Shown: positions 20,097-29,659, counted from the first letter of the stretch. The stretch: 64,000 bases of DNA from Thiobacillus sp. (GCA_019459055.1 JAIBEI010000025.1:50249-114248); one strand, 5' to 3'. The notes: generated from the sequence alone by a model not told the origin. Translations and numbers: made by a program.

Positions 20097-21628
20097 AAAT
20101 GGGGTCAGACACTCATGGCACTCGGTTAAGTCGTTGAGCGCGAATAAATTCGCGGGCGACATCTCGCGGCGCGGTCAGCAGTGGCAGGTTTTTTGGTCTT
20201 CGTTTTTTGGCACGGGGCTCGATCCGGTCGGGTCGATGCTGCAGTTGCAGAGCGGCGATGCTCGCAAGCACGGTCGCAATTACGGCGCATATCTGGTTCT
20301 CCTGCGTTCGGCGCAGTTGATCTGCGAAGGCGACCAATAGACGCTTGGCGCCAGTAAAACTCAACACACGAGGTAGCACGTCAGTGAGCACCGCTGCTTT
20401 CGCCATCGCCCAGCGCACCAGGTTGTAGGCCAGCAAACAGACCGCGATTTCCTTCTCCACCATTGCCTGCGATTTGCAGCGCAGCACATCCATCTGCAGC
20501 GTGATCTTGATAGTGCGGAAATCCACTTCGATATTCCAGCGCATCCCGTAGAGCGTATCGAGTGCGGGGGGCGCGGCGAATCCAGGATCAAGCAGCGTCG
20601 TCACCAGAATGCGGCCATTTACTTCAAACTCGCGCATCGTAATGAACTCTGGATAGCGCGCGTAATCTTCCGCGTTCATCGTCTTCGGTTTGGGCGGACG
20701 CGGCCACTGCACGATATGATCTTTTTCGCCCAAGCGGCTGCCGCGTGTAAAGTCGGTGATGCGCCTGCCGTGCTGCGCCATCACCACATCGGCACCGCGA
20801 CGGCGCGCGCCCTCGACGATCCACCAGGTGGCGAGCAGTGCATCGGCCAGTAAGACATCGTCCGCATTGAGATGAACCAGCAAGTTCTGCAACAGGCTTT
20901 GCTCTCCCGTCCCCTTGCCTTCGCAGGCTGCAACCTGATAGCACAGCACCGCGCCGCTGGCCAGGCCAATCAGCGCGCCAATCCGGGCGACCGGAAAGCC
21001 CAACCCCGGTTTCTGCTCACGGCTTTGCGGCCAGGCTTGCTGATTGTCCGGGGTGTCCGGCATTGAAACGGTGGTGCCATCGAACAGCTTGACGATACGG
21101 CCCTGCCAGCGCCATTGCAAAGGGACTGCCGATTCCAAGCGTTCACCGATCAGGCTGCCCAGCGTCGTCGGCAGGGCGAGTGGCAGACGGCTACGCGCAT
21201 CGCAGTAGGAGCCGGTATTGAGTGCGCTGGCCGGTTGGCCGTGTGCGAGCCGCTCGGACAAACGACGCCCCACGACATCCTGACAAGCGCGATCAGCCGA
21301 CAAGACCTGCCCAATGAACAGACGCAAGGTGTCCTGGGGAGGATAGACCCGATCGCGGCCGGGCTTGCCGTGTGCCGCGAACACCGTCGCCAGCGTCTGA
21401 TCATCAAGCACCTGATCGAACAGGCCACCGTCGCCGTGTAAAAACTGACGTCGTAACATCGCCGCGTTCCGCCGGGCGCGCTCAACTTTGGTATTCTTCA
21501 TTCGGGCTGGCCTCCTATGAATGGTGACTTTCGTTTCGCAACAAAAGCCTACCACCAGAAGAGTTCAGCCCACCCCAATTCCAGGCGTTATGGGCTTAAC
21601 CGAGTGCCATGAGTGTCTGACCCCATTT
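20097..21628 (-). mobile_element. IS4-family insertion sequence with 34-bp inverted ends
   Basis: The ends 20097-20130 and 21595-21628 are perfect inverted repeats. They begin AAATGGGGTCAGACACTC and continue to CGGTTAAG. One DDE transposase fills the interior, and its stop codon lies inside the left end. Total length is about 1.53 kb. I find no direct target repeat at the flanks, so the exact outer boundary is uncertain by a few bases. It sits between the pilin and the second toxin-antitoxin pair. Confidence 0.9.
20113..21501 (-). CDS. IS4-family transposase
   Basis: This is an apparently intact 462-residue DDE transposase. Catalytic residues are Asp in KLFDGTTVSMPD, Asp in DDVLLADALLATWW, and Glu in the IS4 signature YGMRWNIEVDFRTIK (Y-2-R-3-E-6-K). 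The start at 21501 has AGGAGG nine bases upstream; a longer frame adds 18 unlikely residues. No frameshift is seen, so the element may still be active. Confidence 0.93.
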   Translation of the reverse strand: MKNTKVERARRNAAMLRRQFLHGDGGLFDQVLDDQTLATVFAAHGKPGRDRVYPPQDTLRLFIGQVLSADRACQDVVGRRLSERLAHGQPASALNTGSYCDARSRLPLALPTTLGSLIGERLESAVPLQWRWQGRIVKLFDGTTVSMPDTPDNQQAWPQSREQKPGLGFPVARIGALIGLASGAVLCYQVAACEGKGTGEQSLLQNLLVHLNADDVLLADALLATWWIVEGARRRGADVVMAQHGRRITDFTRGSRLGEKDHIVQWPRPPKPKTMNAEDYARYPEFITMREFEVNGRILVTTLLDPGFAAPPALDTLYGMRWNIEVDFRTIKITLQMDVLRCKSQAMVEKEIAVCLLAYNLVRWAMAKAAVLTDVLPRVLSFTGAKRLLVAFADQLRRTQENQICAVIATVLASIAALQLQHRPDRIEPRAKKRRPKNLPLLTAPRDVAREFIRAQRLNRVP

Positions 21629-21654
21629 TCTATTCCTCTTTTTCGTTTTTCGGG

Positions 21655-21925
21655 TCAGCGATAAACCTCGCGCCGGTTGCCGAGGCGTACCACGGTAATC
21701 AGTATTTTTGTGTCCTTGATTTGGCAGATGAGGCGCCAGTCGCCTACCCGATATTTCCAGAACTCGCCCAATTCACTCCCCCTTAACGCTTGACCGATGC
21801 TTCTGGGGTCGTCCAGGGGGGGCCAGGCGCTCGACCAAGAAGCTGCGCAATCGCTTGGCGACAGGCTTGTCAAGTTTGGCGAGTTGTTTTTCGGCGGTTT
21901 CGGAAACCTCAATCCGCCAGGCCAC
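21655..21925 (-). pseudogene. RelE-type toxin gene, frameshifted at a G7 tract
   Basis: Read from GTG at 21925, the frame gives VAWRIEVSETAEKQLAKLDK, a typical RelE N-terminus, up to FLVERLAP. The family continuation LDDPRSIGQALRGSELGEFWKYRVGDWRLICQI then lies in another frame, down to the stop at 21655. The switch is at a run of seven G (21816-21822, plus strand); six would restore one frame of about 90 residues. It overlaps the antitoxin stop, as normal for relBE. It is either a true mutation, a phase-variable switch or a sequencing error. Confidence 0.8.
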
Positions 21926-22133
21926 GTCGCGACTCCACTTCCTCTAGTGGGTGGGTGCGCTCCTCGCCACTGTCCAGGCGACGCACGACCTGCTCAGCCA
22001 GGTAGAGATCTTCCATGTCTTCCAGGTATTCCAGAATGGCTTCGCGGGCATAAAACGTCTTGCTGCGTCCGGTACGCTTTGCCAGATTATCCAGTCTGGC
22101 TTCGATGTCTTCCGGCAAGCGAATCGCTAACAT
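21909..22133 (-). CDS. ribbon-helix-helix antitoxin (RelB/CopG type)
   Basis: This 74-residue protein starts MLAIRLPEDIEARLDNLAKR, a ribbon-helix-helix DNA-binding segment, followed by TFYAREAILEYLEDMEDLYLAEQ. It is partner of the frameshifted RelE downstream. An AAGGAG site lies upstream. If the toxin is dead, the antitoxin is left free. Confidence 0.88.
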   Translation of the reverse strand: MLAIRLPEDIEARLDNLAKRTGRSKTFYAREAILEYLEDMEDLYLAEQVVRRLDSGEERTHPLEEVESRRGLAD

Positions 22134-22202
22134 GATGGCTCCTTACAATGGTGCTATACAAGTATATCTTAGTTGAAGGTAAACACTATTTATACGCTGG
22201 TG

Positions 22203-22638
22203 TCAGTCATTCCCGTCGGAAATCGCGCGGCGGATCACTTCGGGCGTGAAACCCCGGCTTTGCAGAAAGCGCATCTGTCTGGATTTTTCGGCGGCATCGG
22301 TGGGTGCTGTGGCAAATTTCTTCCGCCACACTTCGCGCGCGCGGTCGAGTTCACTGTCGCGGTTGTCGCCCAATACCGATTCGATGATGCTGTCGCCGAC
22401 GCCGCGCTGACGCAGGTCGTACGCGAGCTTGACGCTGCCAGCGCGGGCACGGTGGTCGGCGACGTAGCTGTCGGCGAAGCGGCGGTCGGACAGCCAGTTT
22501 TTCGCTTCGAAGGCGTCGAGCAGCGGGGCGATGTCGTCCCGCACAAAGCCCGCGCGTTCCAACTTGCGGGCGAGCTCAAAGCGGCTGTGTTCGCGCCGCG
22601 CCAGCAGGCGCAGGGCGCGTTCACGCAGGTCGCCCGGC

Positions 22639-22655
<17 letters not shown>
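22203..22655 (-). CDS. recX: RecA modulator RecX
   Basis: This 150-residue all-helical protein of three-helix repeats ([53 protein letters not shown]) binds and limits RecA filaments. It overlaps the recA stop by 17 bases and is co-transcribed with it, as in most proteobacteria. Confidence 0.95.
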
Positions 22656-23679
<1,024 letters not shown>

Positions 23680-23711
23680 GGTGCGTCTCCTGAATGGGTT
23701 GGGATGAGCGA

Positions 23712-23740
23712 ACTGTAGGCTGTATATTTCCTTGTGTCAA
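23712..23740 (-). promoter_or_regulatory. recA promoter
   Basis: On the minus strand TTGACA (23740-23735) is followed after 17 bases by TACAGT (23717-23712). CTGTA occurs twice near the -10 (23713 and 23720, plus strand), but no full CTGT-N8-ACAG LexA box is seen. Confidence 0.65.
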
Positions 23741-23754
23741 TAAAAAATATCACC

Positions 23755-23808
23755 TACATAAAATGTATGACGTAATTGTTTGTATCTGACCCGCTCCGCC
23801 CCTATAAT
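23755..23808 (+). promoter_or_regulatory. promoter and candidate operator of the WYL regulator
   Basis: TTGTAT (23780-23785) and TATAAT (23803-23808) are spaced 17 bases. A perfect 13-base palindrome TACATAAAATGTA at 23755-23767 lies just upstream, between the divergent recA and WYL genes. It is a reasonable site for autoregulation; this is inference. Confidence 0.5.
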
Positions 23809-23841
23809 TTTCGCAACAACGGCCAGCCCGGAGCGAAGAAT

Positions 23842-24732
23842 ATGTTTTCAAAAGAAAAAATGCGCCTGGACGTGAAGTGGGCGACACGCCAGCGGCTGCA
23901 ATACATCGAGGTCATGGCCTGGTACACCGGGGTGGTCACCCGCAGCGACGTCGCCCGTGCCTTTGGCCTGTCCGACCCGGCTGCGACCAAGGATCTCAAG
24001 CTCTACGGCGATCTGGCGCCGGGCAACCTCGTCTACAACCACAGCGTGTTCGGCTTCGTGCCGGGCGAGGGCTTCAGTGCCGTCTTTGCCGATCTCGCGC
24101 CCGCCGCGGTGCTGCCAGTCATCGCGGCCAATCTGGCGGTGGCGAACGGCCCGTATGGGAACGATCTGATTTATGGCCTGCCGACCGCGTCGCTGCCGCT
24201 GCCGGCCCGCCTGCCCGGCCAGCACACCCTGGCGCAGATCACCCGCGCGATTCACGGGCGGCGCAAACTGCGCGTCGGCTACCGTTCCTTATCCCTGCGC
24301 GAGAGCGGGGCGGCGCGCGTGCTGGAGCCCCATACCCTGGTCAACACCGGGCTGCGCTGGCATGTGCGGGCGTATAGCGAGGACACCTGCGATTTCAGGG
24401 ACTTTGTGCTGTCGCGGATTGTTGAGGCGGAATGTCTGAATATTCCGGCGGAATCGGGCGCGCAATACGACGATGACTGGGAAGAAACGGTTAGCGTGCG
24501 TCTTGCGCCCCATGCCGGCCTCGATGCGGCGAGGCGTGAGAGCCTGCTGCTGGATTACGGCGCGCATGGAGAGGACATCGAGGTGAACGTGCGGCGCGCC
24601 CTGCTCGGCTATGTGCTGCAGCGCCTGAGCGTCGACACCACGCCGGACCATGCGCTGAATCCGAACGCCTACCAGCTGATGCTGCTGAACCGGGACGAGA
24701 TCGAGCCGTTCGCGGCGTGGGCGTTTAGTTAG
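23842..24732 (+). CDS. WYL-domain transcriptional regulator, CapW/BrxR-like
   Basis: This 296-residue protein has an N-terminal winged helix (WATRQRLQYIEVMAWYTGVVTRSDVARAFGLSDPAATKDL), the short APGNLVYNHSVFGFVPG segment typical of CapW/BrxR repressors, a WYL domain (ITRAIHGRRKLRVGYRS, then EPHTLVNTGLRWHVRAYSED) and a C-terminal WCX-like part. Start at 23842 has GGAG eight bases upstream. Relatives repress CBASS or BREX defence operons and release on DNA damage or ligand, but no defence genes are adjacent. It is divergent from recA and converges on cinA. Confidence 0.85.
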   Translation: MFSKEKMRLDVKWATRQRLQYIEVMAWYTGVVTRSDVARAFGLSDPAATKDLKLYGDLAPGNLVYNHSVFGFVPGEGFSAVFADLAPAAVLPVIAANLAVANGPYGNDLIYGLPTASLPLPARLPGQHTLAQITRAIHGRRKLRVGYRSLSLRESGAARVLEPHTLVNTGLRWHVRAYSEDTCDFRDFVLSRIVEAECLNIPAESGAQYDDDWEETVSVRLAPHAGLDAARRESLLLDYGAHGEDIEVNVRRALLGYVLQRLSVDTTPDHALNPNAYQLMLLNRDEIEPFAAWAFS

Positions 24733-24865
24733 GAATCAGGATTCAGGGGCTAGGATTCAGGGGCTAGGATTCAGGGGGCCTTGAGCGGCTTCGCCGCGTT
24801 TTCAATGGACGGTGGCGCTCTACACTTTGCTGACCCCTGACCCCTGACCCCTGACCCCTGACCCC
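24732..24865. repeat. heptamer inverted array, variant type
   Basis: The left side 24732-24780 reads GGAATCA, GGATTCA, GGGGCTA, GGATTCA, GGGGCTA, GGATTCA, GGGGGCC. The right side 24831-24865 is five exact TGACCCC units. The period is seven and the frame G-rich/NNA is shared with the GTGAGGG family, but the sequence differs. It fills the gap between two convergent stops: the first unit shares a base with the WYL stop and the last abuts the cinA stop. A 50-base loop parts the arms. Confidence 0.75.
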
Positions 24866-25363
24866 TTAACCAAGCAGCTCAATCAAGCCGCGCAAGGCCG
24901 CGGCCACCGCGCGCGAGCGGATTTCCTCGCGGTCGCCGTCGAGGCGGCAGATGGACGACATGAGCGTGCCATCGGCCAGCGCCCAGCCGTAGCAGACCAG
25001 GCCGACGGGCTTTTGCGGGGTGCCGCCGCCGGGGCCGGCGATGCCGGAAATGGCGAGTGTGGCCTGGGCGTGGCTGTGGGCAAGGGCGCCGGCTGCCATC
25101 GCGCAGGCGGTTTCCTCGGAGACGGCACCGTGTTCGTCGATGACTTCGGCGGGCACGTCGAGCATCTCGATCTTGGCGGCGTTGGCGTAGGTGATGAAGC
25201 CGCGCTCGTACCACTGCGAACTGCCGGGCAGCGAGGTGAGCAGTTGCCCGACCCAGCCGCCGGTGCAGGATTCGGCGGTGGCCAGCATCCAGCCGCGCGC
25301 GATGAGCTTGTCGCCGAGTTCGGCCGCGAGTTGGTGCAGTTCTTCGTCGCTTACACGAGCCAT
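24866..25363 (-). CDS. cinA: CinA-like nicotinamide-nucleotide amidohydrolase (PncC)
   Basis: This 165-residue stand-alone CinA C-terminal domain deamidates nicotinamide mononucleotide for NAD recycling. Motifs TAESCTGGWVGQLLT, VSEETACAMAAGAL and ISGIAGPGGGTPQKPVGLV are complete. The ATG at 25363 has AGGA six bases upstream; the longer open frame has no protein character. It overlaps pgpA by 13 bases and ends the rib-nus-thi-pgp run. Confidence 0.93.
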   Translation of the reverse strand: MARVSDEELHQLAAELGDKLIARGWMLATAESCTGGWVGQLLTSLPGSSQWYERGFITYANAAKIEMLDVPAEVIDEHGAVSEETACAMAAGALAHSHAQATLAISGIAGPGGGTPQKPVGLVCYGWALADGTLMSSICRLDGDREEIRSRAVAAALRGLIELLG

Positions 25364-25839
25364 TGCAGTCCTTTCAGGGCGGCGATTGCGTAACCTGCCG
25401 CCAGCAGGTCGTCGAACATCACGCCGAAGCCGTTTTTCAGGCGGGTATCGGCGAGCCGGATCGGCCAGGGTTTCAGGATATCGAACAGGCGGAACAGTGC
25501 AAAGGCCAACGCCATCCACAGCCAGCCGGCAGGGGTGAACAGCAATACCAGCGCGAAGGCGACGATTTCATCCCATACCATGCCGCCGTGGTCGGCGACG
25601 CCCAGAGCGCGGCCGGTGCGTCCGCAGGCCCACACGCCGAGCAGGAAGGCGGCAATCAGCAGAATGATCCGGTTCGGCAGGTCGGGCGCGACGGCGACGA
25701 TCAGCCAGTACAGCGGCAGCCCGAGCAGGGTGCCGACGGTGCCGGGCGCCTTCGGCGCAAGCCCGCTGCCGAAGCCGAATGCGATCAGGTGCGCGGGATG
25801 CGCCAGCAGGAACTTGAAATCAGGGCGCAAAGTGGTCAT
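25351..25839 (-). CDS. pgpA: phosphatidylglycerophosphatase A
   Basis: PgpA dephosphorylates phosphatidylglycerophosphate to phosphatidylglycerol in the inner membrane. The 162 residues carry GFGSGLAPKAPGTVGTL, DHGGMVWDEIVAF and FDILKPWPI, the PgpA signatures, with about four hydrophobic helices. It overlaps thiL upstream by 20 bases and cinA downstream. thiL-pgpA linkage is common in proteobacteria. Confidence 0.95.
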   Translation of the reverse strand: MTTLRPDFKFLLAHPAHLIAFGFGSGLAPKAPGTVGTLLGLPLYWLIVAVAPDLPNRIILLIAAFLLGVWACGRTGRALGVADHGGMVWDEIVAFALVLLFTPAGWLWMALAFALFRLFDILKPWPIRLADTRLKNGFGVMFDDLLAAGYAIAALKGLQWLV

Positions 25840-26773
25840 AACCGGCCTTGTCGAATTGCAGCTGCTGGCCGTCGGCGTCGATGACGGAAAGCCCGGGCTC
25901 GGCGGTGATGCGGCCGATACGCGTGATCGCGACGCCCGCGGATTGCGCGGCGGCTGCCACCGCGTCGCGTTGCTCGGCGGGCGCGGTGAAGCAAAGCTCG
26001 TAGTCGTCGCCGCCCGCCAGCACGCAGTCGCGCGCCACTTTTTCATGCAGATAGGCCTGCGCCGCCGGCAGCGTCGGCAGGGCGGCGAATTCGAGCCTGG
26101 CGCCGACCTGCGAACGCTCCAGAATGTGGCCCAGATCGGCCAGCAGACCATCAGAAATGTCGATCGCGCCCGACGCGACGCCGCGCAGCGCGATGCCGAG
26201 TTCCACCCGAGGCGTCGGCAGGTAGAGCGCGGGCAGCACGCGGGCGGCATCGATCTGTTCCATGAACAAACGGCCCTGGCGGTAGGCCAGCGCCAGCGCT
26301 GCCGAGCCGATCACGCCCGAGACCCAGATGTCGTCGTCGGCCTGTGCGCCGTCGCGCCGCAGCGCCTGGTCCGGCGGCACCTCGCCAATTACCGTGATGC
26401 TGATCGTCAGCGCGCCGCGTGTGGTGTCGCCGCCGACCAGTTCGATATCGTGCTGGTCGGCCATGCGGAAAAAGCCGCGCGCGAAGGCGGTCAGCCAGGC
26501 GTCATCCGCTTCCGGCAGCGCGATCGACAGCGTCGCCCAGCGCGGCGTCGCCCCCATCGCGGCGAGGTCGGACAGGTTCACCGCCAGCGACTTGTGGCCG
26601 ATTCCGGCGGGGCTGTCCTGCGGCGAGAAATGGCGGCCTTCGAGCAGCATGTCGGACGACACCGCCAGCTGCATTCCCGGCGTCGGCGCCAAGAGCGCGC
26701 AGTCGTCGCCCACGCCGAGCACCGCACCGGGCGTGGCGCGGGTGAAATGGCGGGCGATGAGGTCGAATTCCAT
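25820..26773 (-). CDS. thiL: thiamine-monophosphate kinase
   Basis: ThiL makes thiamine diphosphate from thiamine monophosphate. The 317 residues show VLGVGDDCALL, SSDMLLEGRHF, the metal-binding VNLSDLAAMGATPRW, DISDGLLADLGHIL and GGDDYELCF. The start abuts the heptamer repeat at 26779, so the leader just before ATG is C-rich in the mRNA and lacks a purine-rich ribosome site. Confidence 0.96.
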   Translation of the reverse strand: MEFDLIARHFTRATPGAVLGVGDDCALLAPTPGMQLAVSSDMLLEGRHFSPQDSPAGIGHKSLAVNLSDLAAMGATPRWATLSIALPEADDAWLTAFARGFFRMADQHDIELVGGDTTRGALTISITVIGEVPPDQALRRDGAQADDDIWVSGVIGSAALALAYRQGRLFMEQIDAARVLPALYLPTPRVELGIALRGVASGAIDISDGLLADLGHILERSQVGARLEFAALPTLPAAQAYLHEKVARDCVLAGGDDYELCFTAPAEQRDAVAAAAQSAGVAITRIGRITAEPGLSVIDADGQQLQFDKAGYDHFAP

Positions 26774-26778
26774 GGGGC

Positions 26779-26858
26779 GTGAGAGGTGAGGGGGTAGGGG
26801 TGAGGTTATGCTGCGGTCGCCAGCACGCCTTCCTCACGCCTTACGCCTTACCCCTCGC
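26779..26858. repeat. inverted heptamer element at nusB-thiL junction
   Basis: Left arm 26779-26806: GTGAGAG, GTGAGGG, GGTAGGG, GTGAGGT. Right arm 26831-26858, inverse type: TCCTCAC, GCCTTAC, GCCTTAC, CCCTCGC. Loop is 24 bases. The right arm runs into nusB and encodes its last residues RGKA and stop. Confidence 0.85.
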
Positions 26859-27278
26859 CGCCGCAATTTCCACCGCGCGCACGTCCTGCGCCAGTTTGTC
26901 GAGCACGCCGTTGATGTACTTGTGGCCGTCGGTGCCGCCGAATTTCTTGGCGAGTTCGACGCCTTCGTTGATGGCGACGCGCCACGGCACGTCGGGGCAG
27001 TGCAGCAGTTCATAGGCGCCGATGAGCAGGATGCCGCGCTCGATGGGGGAGAGTTCGGCAAGCGGTCGGTCGAGCAGGGGGCCGACGCGCGCGCCCAGCA
27101 TGTCTTCTTCCTTGATCACGCCGTGGATCAGGGTGCGGAAATAGGATTCGTCGGCGCGCTTGAACTGCTCGTCGTCCTTCAGGTTGGTGATGATCAGGGT
27201 GACATCGGCACCGCCGACCAGCCAGGCATACACGCCCTGCAGGGTGAATTCACGGGCGATTTTGCGGGAGCCGGCCAT
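26841..27278 (-). CDS. nusB: transcription antitermination protein NusB
   Basis: NusB with NusE binds boxA in rRNA leaders. The 145-residue helical protein has [17 protein letters not shown] and the C-terminal [28 protein letters not shown] signature. The last four residues, RGKA, and the stop are read from the heptamer repeat, so the repeat has replaced the native 3' end. It lies one base after ribH. Confidence 0.96.
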   Translation of the reverse strand: MAGSRKIAREFTLQGVYAWLVGGADVTLIITNLKDDEQFKRADESYFRTLIHGVIKEEDMLGARVGPLLDRPLAELSPIERGILLIGAYELLHCPDVPWRVAINEGVELAKKFGGTDGHKYINGVLDKLAQDVRAVEIAAARGKA

Positions 27279-27279
27279 C

Positions 27280-27747
27280 TCAGAGTCGTTTCAGCAGGTT
27301 GGCCATTTCGATCGCCACGCGGGCGGCATCGCGGCCCTTTTCGGCCATGCGGAAGTGCGCCTGCTCCTCGGTGTCGACGGTCAGGATGGCGTTGGCGATC
27401 GGCACGCCGGTCTCCAGCTGAACGTCGAGGATGCCGCGCGCGGATTCGTTCGACACGATCTCGAAGTGGTAGGTGTCGCCGCGCACCACCGCGCCGATGG
27501 CGATCAGGGCGTCGAATTTTTCGGATTGCGCCATTTTCTGCAGCACCAGCGGATGTTCCAGCGCGCCGGGCACATCCACCAGCAGGATGTCGTCCTTGAC
27601 GACGCCGAGCCGGGCCAGCTCAATCTCGCAGGCCGACAGCAGGCCTTCGCAGATGTCCTTGTTGAAACGGCTCATGACGATGCCGATTTTGAGGTCAGCG
27701 CCCTGATAGACGGGATCAAGTTCGGAGATGTTGTCGGTGGTTCCCAT
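27280..27747 (-). CDS. ribH: 6,7-dimethyl-8-ribityllumazine synthase
   Basis: RibH condenses a butanone phosphate with the ribitylaminouracil to give lumazine. The 155 residues have [48 protein letters not shown] (catalytic His) and [17 protein letters not shown]. It is flanked by nusB and ribBX in the usual riboflavin cluster. Confidence 0.97.
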   Translation of the reverse strand: MGTTDNISELDPVYQGADLKIGIVMSRFNKDICEGLLSACEIELARLGVVKDDILLVDVPGALEHPLVLQKMAQSEKFDALIAIGAVVRGDTYHFEIVSNESARGILDVQLETGVPIANAILTVDTEEQAHFRMAEKGRDAARVAIEMANLLKRL

Positions 27748-27767
27748 GGTGCGTCCCTTTTCTAGAG

Positions 27768-28853
27768 TTAGGCTTTTTCAGAATAGCCGGTGACTTCCAG
27801 CCCGAAACCGTCCATGGCGGGCATCTTGCGCGGACTGGCCAGCAGCTTCATTTTGCCGACGCCGAGGTCGCGCAGGATTTGCGCGCCGATGCCGTAGTCG
27901 CGCAGGTCGTACTTGCGGCTGGCGACGGGCGCCGGGTTGATGCGTTCGAGCAGCGCGGCGGCGGTCTCGGGGCGATGCAGCAGTACGATGACACCGGACT
28001 GCGATTCGGCGATGCGCTCCATCGCGCCCATGATCGGCCACGAATGGCCGCCGCCGGTGACGTCGAGAAAGTCCATCACCGAAAGCGGCTCGTGCACGCG
28101 CACCAGGGTTTCGTGGTCGGCATGGATTTCGCCCTTGACCAGCGCCAGATGGGTTTCGCCGGCGCACTTGTCGCGGTAGGCGATCAGGCGGAACGCGCCG
28201 TACACGGTCTGGATCAGGCGGTCGGCAGCGCGTTCGACCAGGCTTTCGGTCTGGTTGCGGTAGTGGATGAGGTCGGCGATGGCGCCGATTTTCAGGCCGT
28301 GTTCCTGCGCGAACGGCACCAGGTCGGGCAGGCGCGCCATGGTGCCGTCGTCCTTGAGGATTTCGCAGATGACGGAAGCGGGCACCAGTCCCGCCAGCCC
28401 CGCCAGGTCGCAGCCGGCTTCGGTGTGGCCGGCGCGCACCAGCACGCCGCCGGGCTGCGCGCGCAGCGGGAAGATGTGGCCGGGCTGGATGATGTCGGTG
28501 GCCTTGGCGTCGCGTTTCACTGCCGCCTGGATGGTGACCGCGCGGTCGGCGGCGGAGATCCCGGTGGTCACGCCCTCGGCGGCCTCGATCGAAATGGTGA
28601 ATGCGGTGCCGTGCGGCGTCTGGTTGTCGGAGACCATCTGCTTCAAGCCGAGCTGGCGGCAGCGGTCGTCGGTCAGCGTCAGGCAGATCAGGCCGCGCCC
28701 ATGCTTGGCCATGAAATTGATCGCGTCGGGGGTGACATGCTCGGCGGCCATCACCAGGTCGCCCTCGTTTTCGCGGTCTTCCTCGTCGACCAGAACGACC
28801 ATGCGGCCGGCCTTGAGTTCTTCGATAATTTCCAGGGTGGAGGCGAGGCTCAT
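27768..28853 (-). CDS. ribB: 3,4-dihydroxy-2-butanone-4-phosphate synthase with degenerate GTP cyclohydrolase II domain (RibBX type)
   Basis: The N-terminal domain (about residues 1-205) is a complete RibB, with [25 protein letters not shown] and [17 protein letters not shown]. The C-terminal domain (about 210-361) aligns with RibA but lacks its zinc cysteines: the usual CLTGD...CDC stretch is replaced by [19 protein letters not shown]. This is the arrangement described as RibBX in proteobacteria, so a functional ribA should exist elsewhere. It lies between ribE and ribH. Confidence 0.9.
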   Translation of the reverse strand: MSLASTLEIIEELKAGRMVVLVDEEDRENEGDLVMAAEHVTPDAINFMAKHGRGLICLTLTDDRCRQLGLKQMVSDNQTPHGTAFTISIEAAEGVTTGISAADRAVTIQAAVKRDAKATDIIQPGHIFPLRAQPGGVLVRAGHTEAGCDLAGLAGLVPASVICEILKDDGTMARLPDLVPFAQEHGLKIGAIADLIHYRNQTESLVERAADRLIQTVYGAFRLIAYRDKCAGETHLALVKGEIHADHETLVRVHEPLSVMDFLDVTGGGHSWPIMGAMERIAESQSGVIVLLHRPETAAALLERINPAPVASRKYDLRDYGIGAQILRDLGVGKMKLLASPRKMPAMDGFGLEVTGYSEKA

Positions 28854-29474
28854 TTAGTCTTTGTCCGTTGCATGGGTGAATTGGGCTGGCATAAATTGGG
28901 TCAGGCGCTCGACGTAGCGCGCGATCATGTCGACTTCCAGGTTGACGCGGCTGCCGGCCTGCAGGTGCTTGAGCGTGGTCATCTCCAGCGTGTGCGGGAT
29001 GAGGTTCAGCGCAAAGCGCGTGCCGGCGACCGCGTTGACTGTCAGCGAGACGCCGTTCACCGTGATCGAGCCCTTGCGGATGATGTAGCGCGCGAGTTCG
29101 GCCGGGGCGTCGATTTCCAGCAGGTGGGATTCGCCCACCGGGGCGAATCGGTGCACGGTGCCGACGCCGTCGACATGCCCCGACACCAGATGCCCGCCGA
29201 GACGGTCGGCCAGGCGCAGCGCCTTTTCCAGGTTGACCTCGGCGCCCGGGAGGAAGCCCGCGGTGACGCGCAGGGTTTCGGCCGAGACGTCGACGGTGAA
29301 GCGGTCGGGCGCCACCGCCACCGCGGTCAGGCAGACGCCGTCGACTGCGATGCTGTCGCCGGTGGCCACGTCGGAAAAGTCCAACCCGCCGCCCGTGATG
29401 ACCATGCGCGCGTCGGCGCCGCGGGCTTCAAATTCGTGGATGCGGCCGATGGATTGAATGATGCCGGTGAACAT
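28854..29474 (-). CDS. ribE: riboflavin synthase alpha subunit
   Basis: This enzyme dismutates two lumazines to riboflavin. The 206 residues start [12 protein letters not shown] and carry two tandem lumazine-binding barrels with the repeated motifs [11 protein letters not shown] and [12 protein letters not shown]. Start at 29474 matches the family; a longer frame is not credible. It is the first gene of the minus-strand rib run. I see no FMN riboswitch upstream. Confidence 0.96.
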   Translation of the reverse strand: MFTGIIQSIGRIHEFEARGADARMVITGGGLDFSDVATGDSIAVDGVCLTAVAVAPDRFTVDVSAETLRVTAGFLPGAEVNLEKALRLADRLGGHLVSGHVDGVGTVHRFAPVGESHLLEIDAPAELARYIIRKGSITVNGVSLTVNAVAGTRFALNLIPHTLEMTTLKHLQAGSRVNLEVDMIARYVERLTQFMPAQFTHATDKD

Positions 29475-29653
29475 GCGGTGTAAGAGGCCAGCGAGTAAGA
29501 CCCGGCATTGTAGGCGTTTAGGCTGGGCGGGTGAATACCCGCACGGGGCGGGCCGTGGTCGCAGGACGCTCAAGCATCGACAATTCCGCACCCCCGGCAC
29601 ACGTCAGGCAGCCGGACGGATGGTCATATGGGATAAGCGGGTCTTCAAGTTGC

Positions 29654-29659
29654 TATAAT
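29654..29659 (+). promoter_or_regulatory. extended -10 promoter of the nitronate monooxygenase operon
   Basis: TGCTATAAT at 29651-29659 is an extended -10 (TGN-TATAAT) 30 bases before the ATG. No good -35 is seen. Confidence 0.45.

Noticed and set aside
20091..21634. Target-site duplication around the insertion sequence
   Set aside because: Flanking bases (ATCAAT and TCTATT) are not direct repeats, so no duplication can be claimed.
23700..23745. LexA (SOS) box upstream of recA
   Set aside because: CTGTA occurs twice but no CTGT-N8-ACAG arrangement is present, so I list only the promoter.
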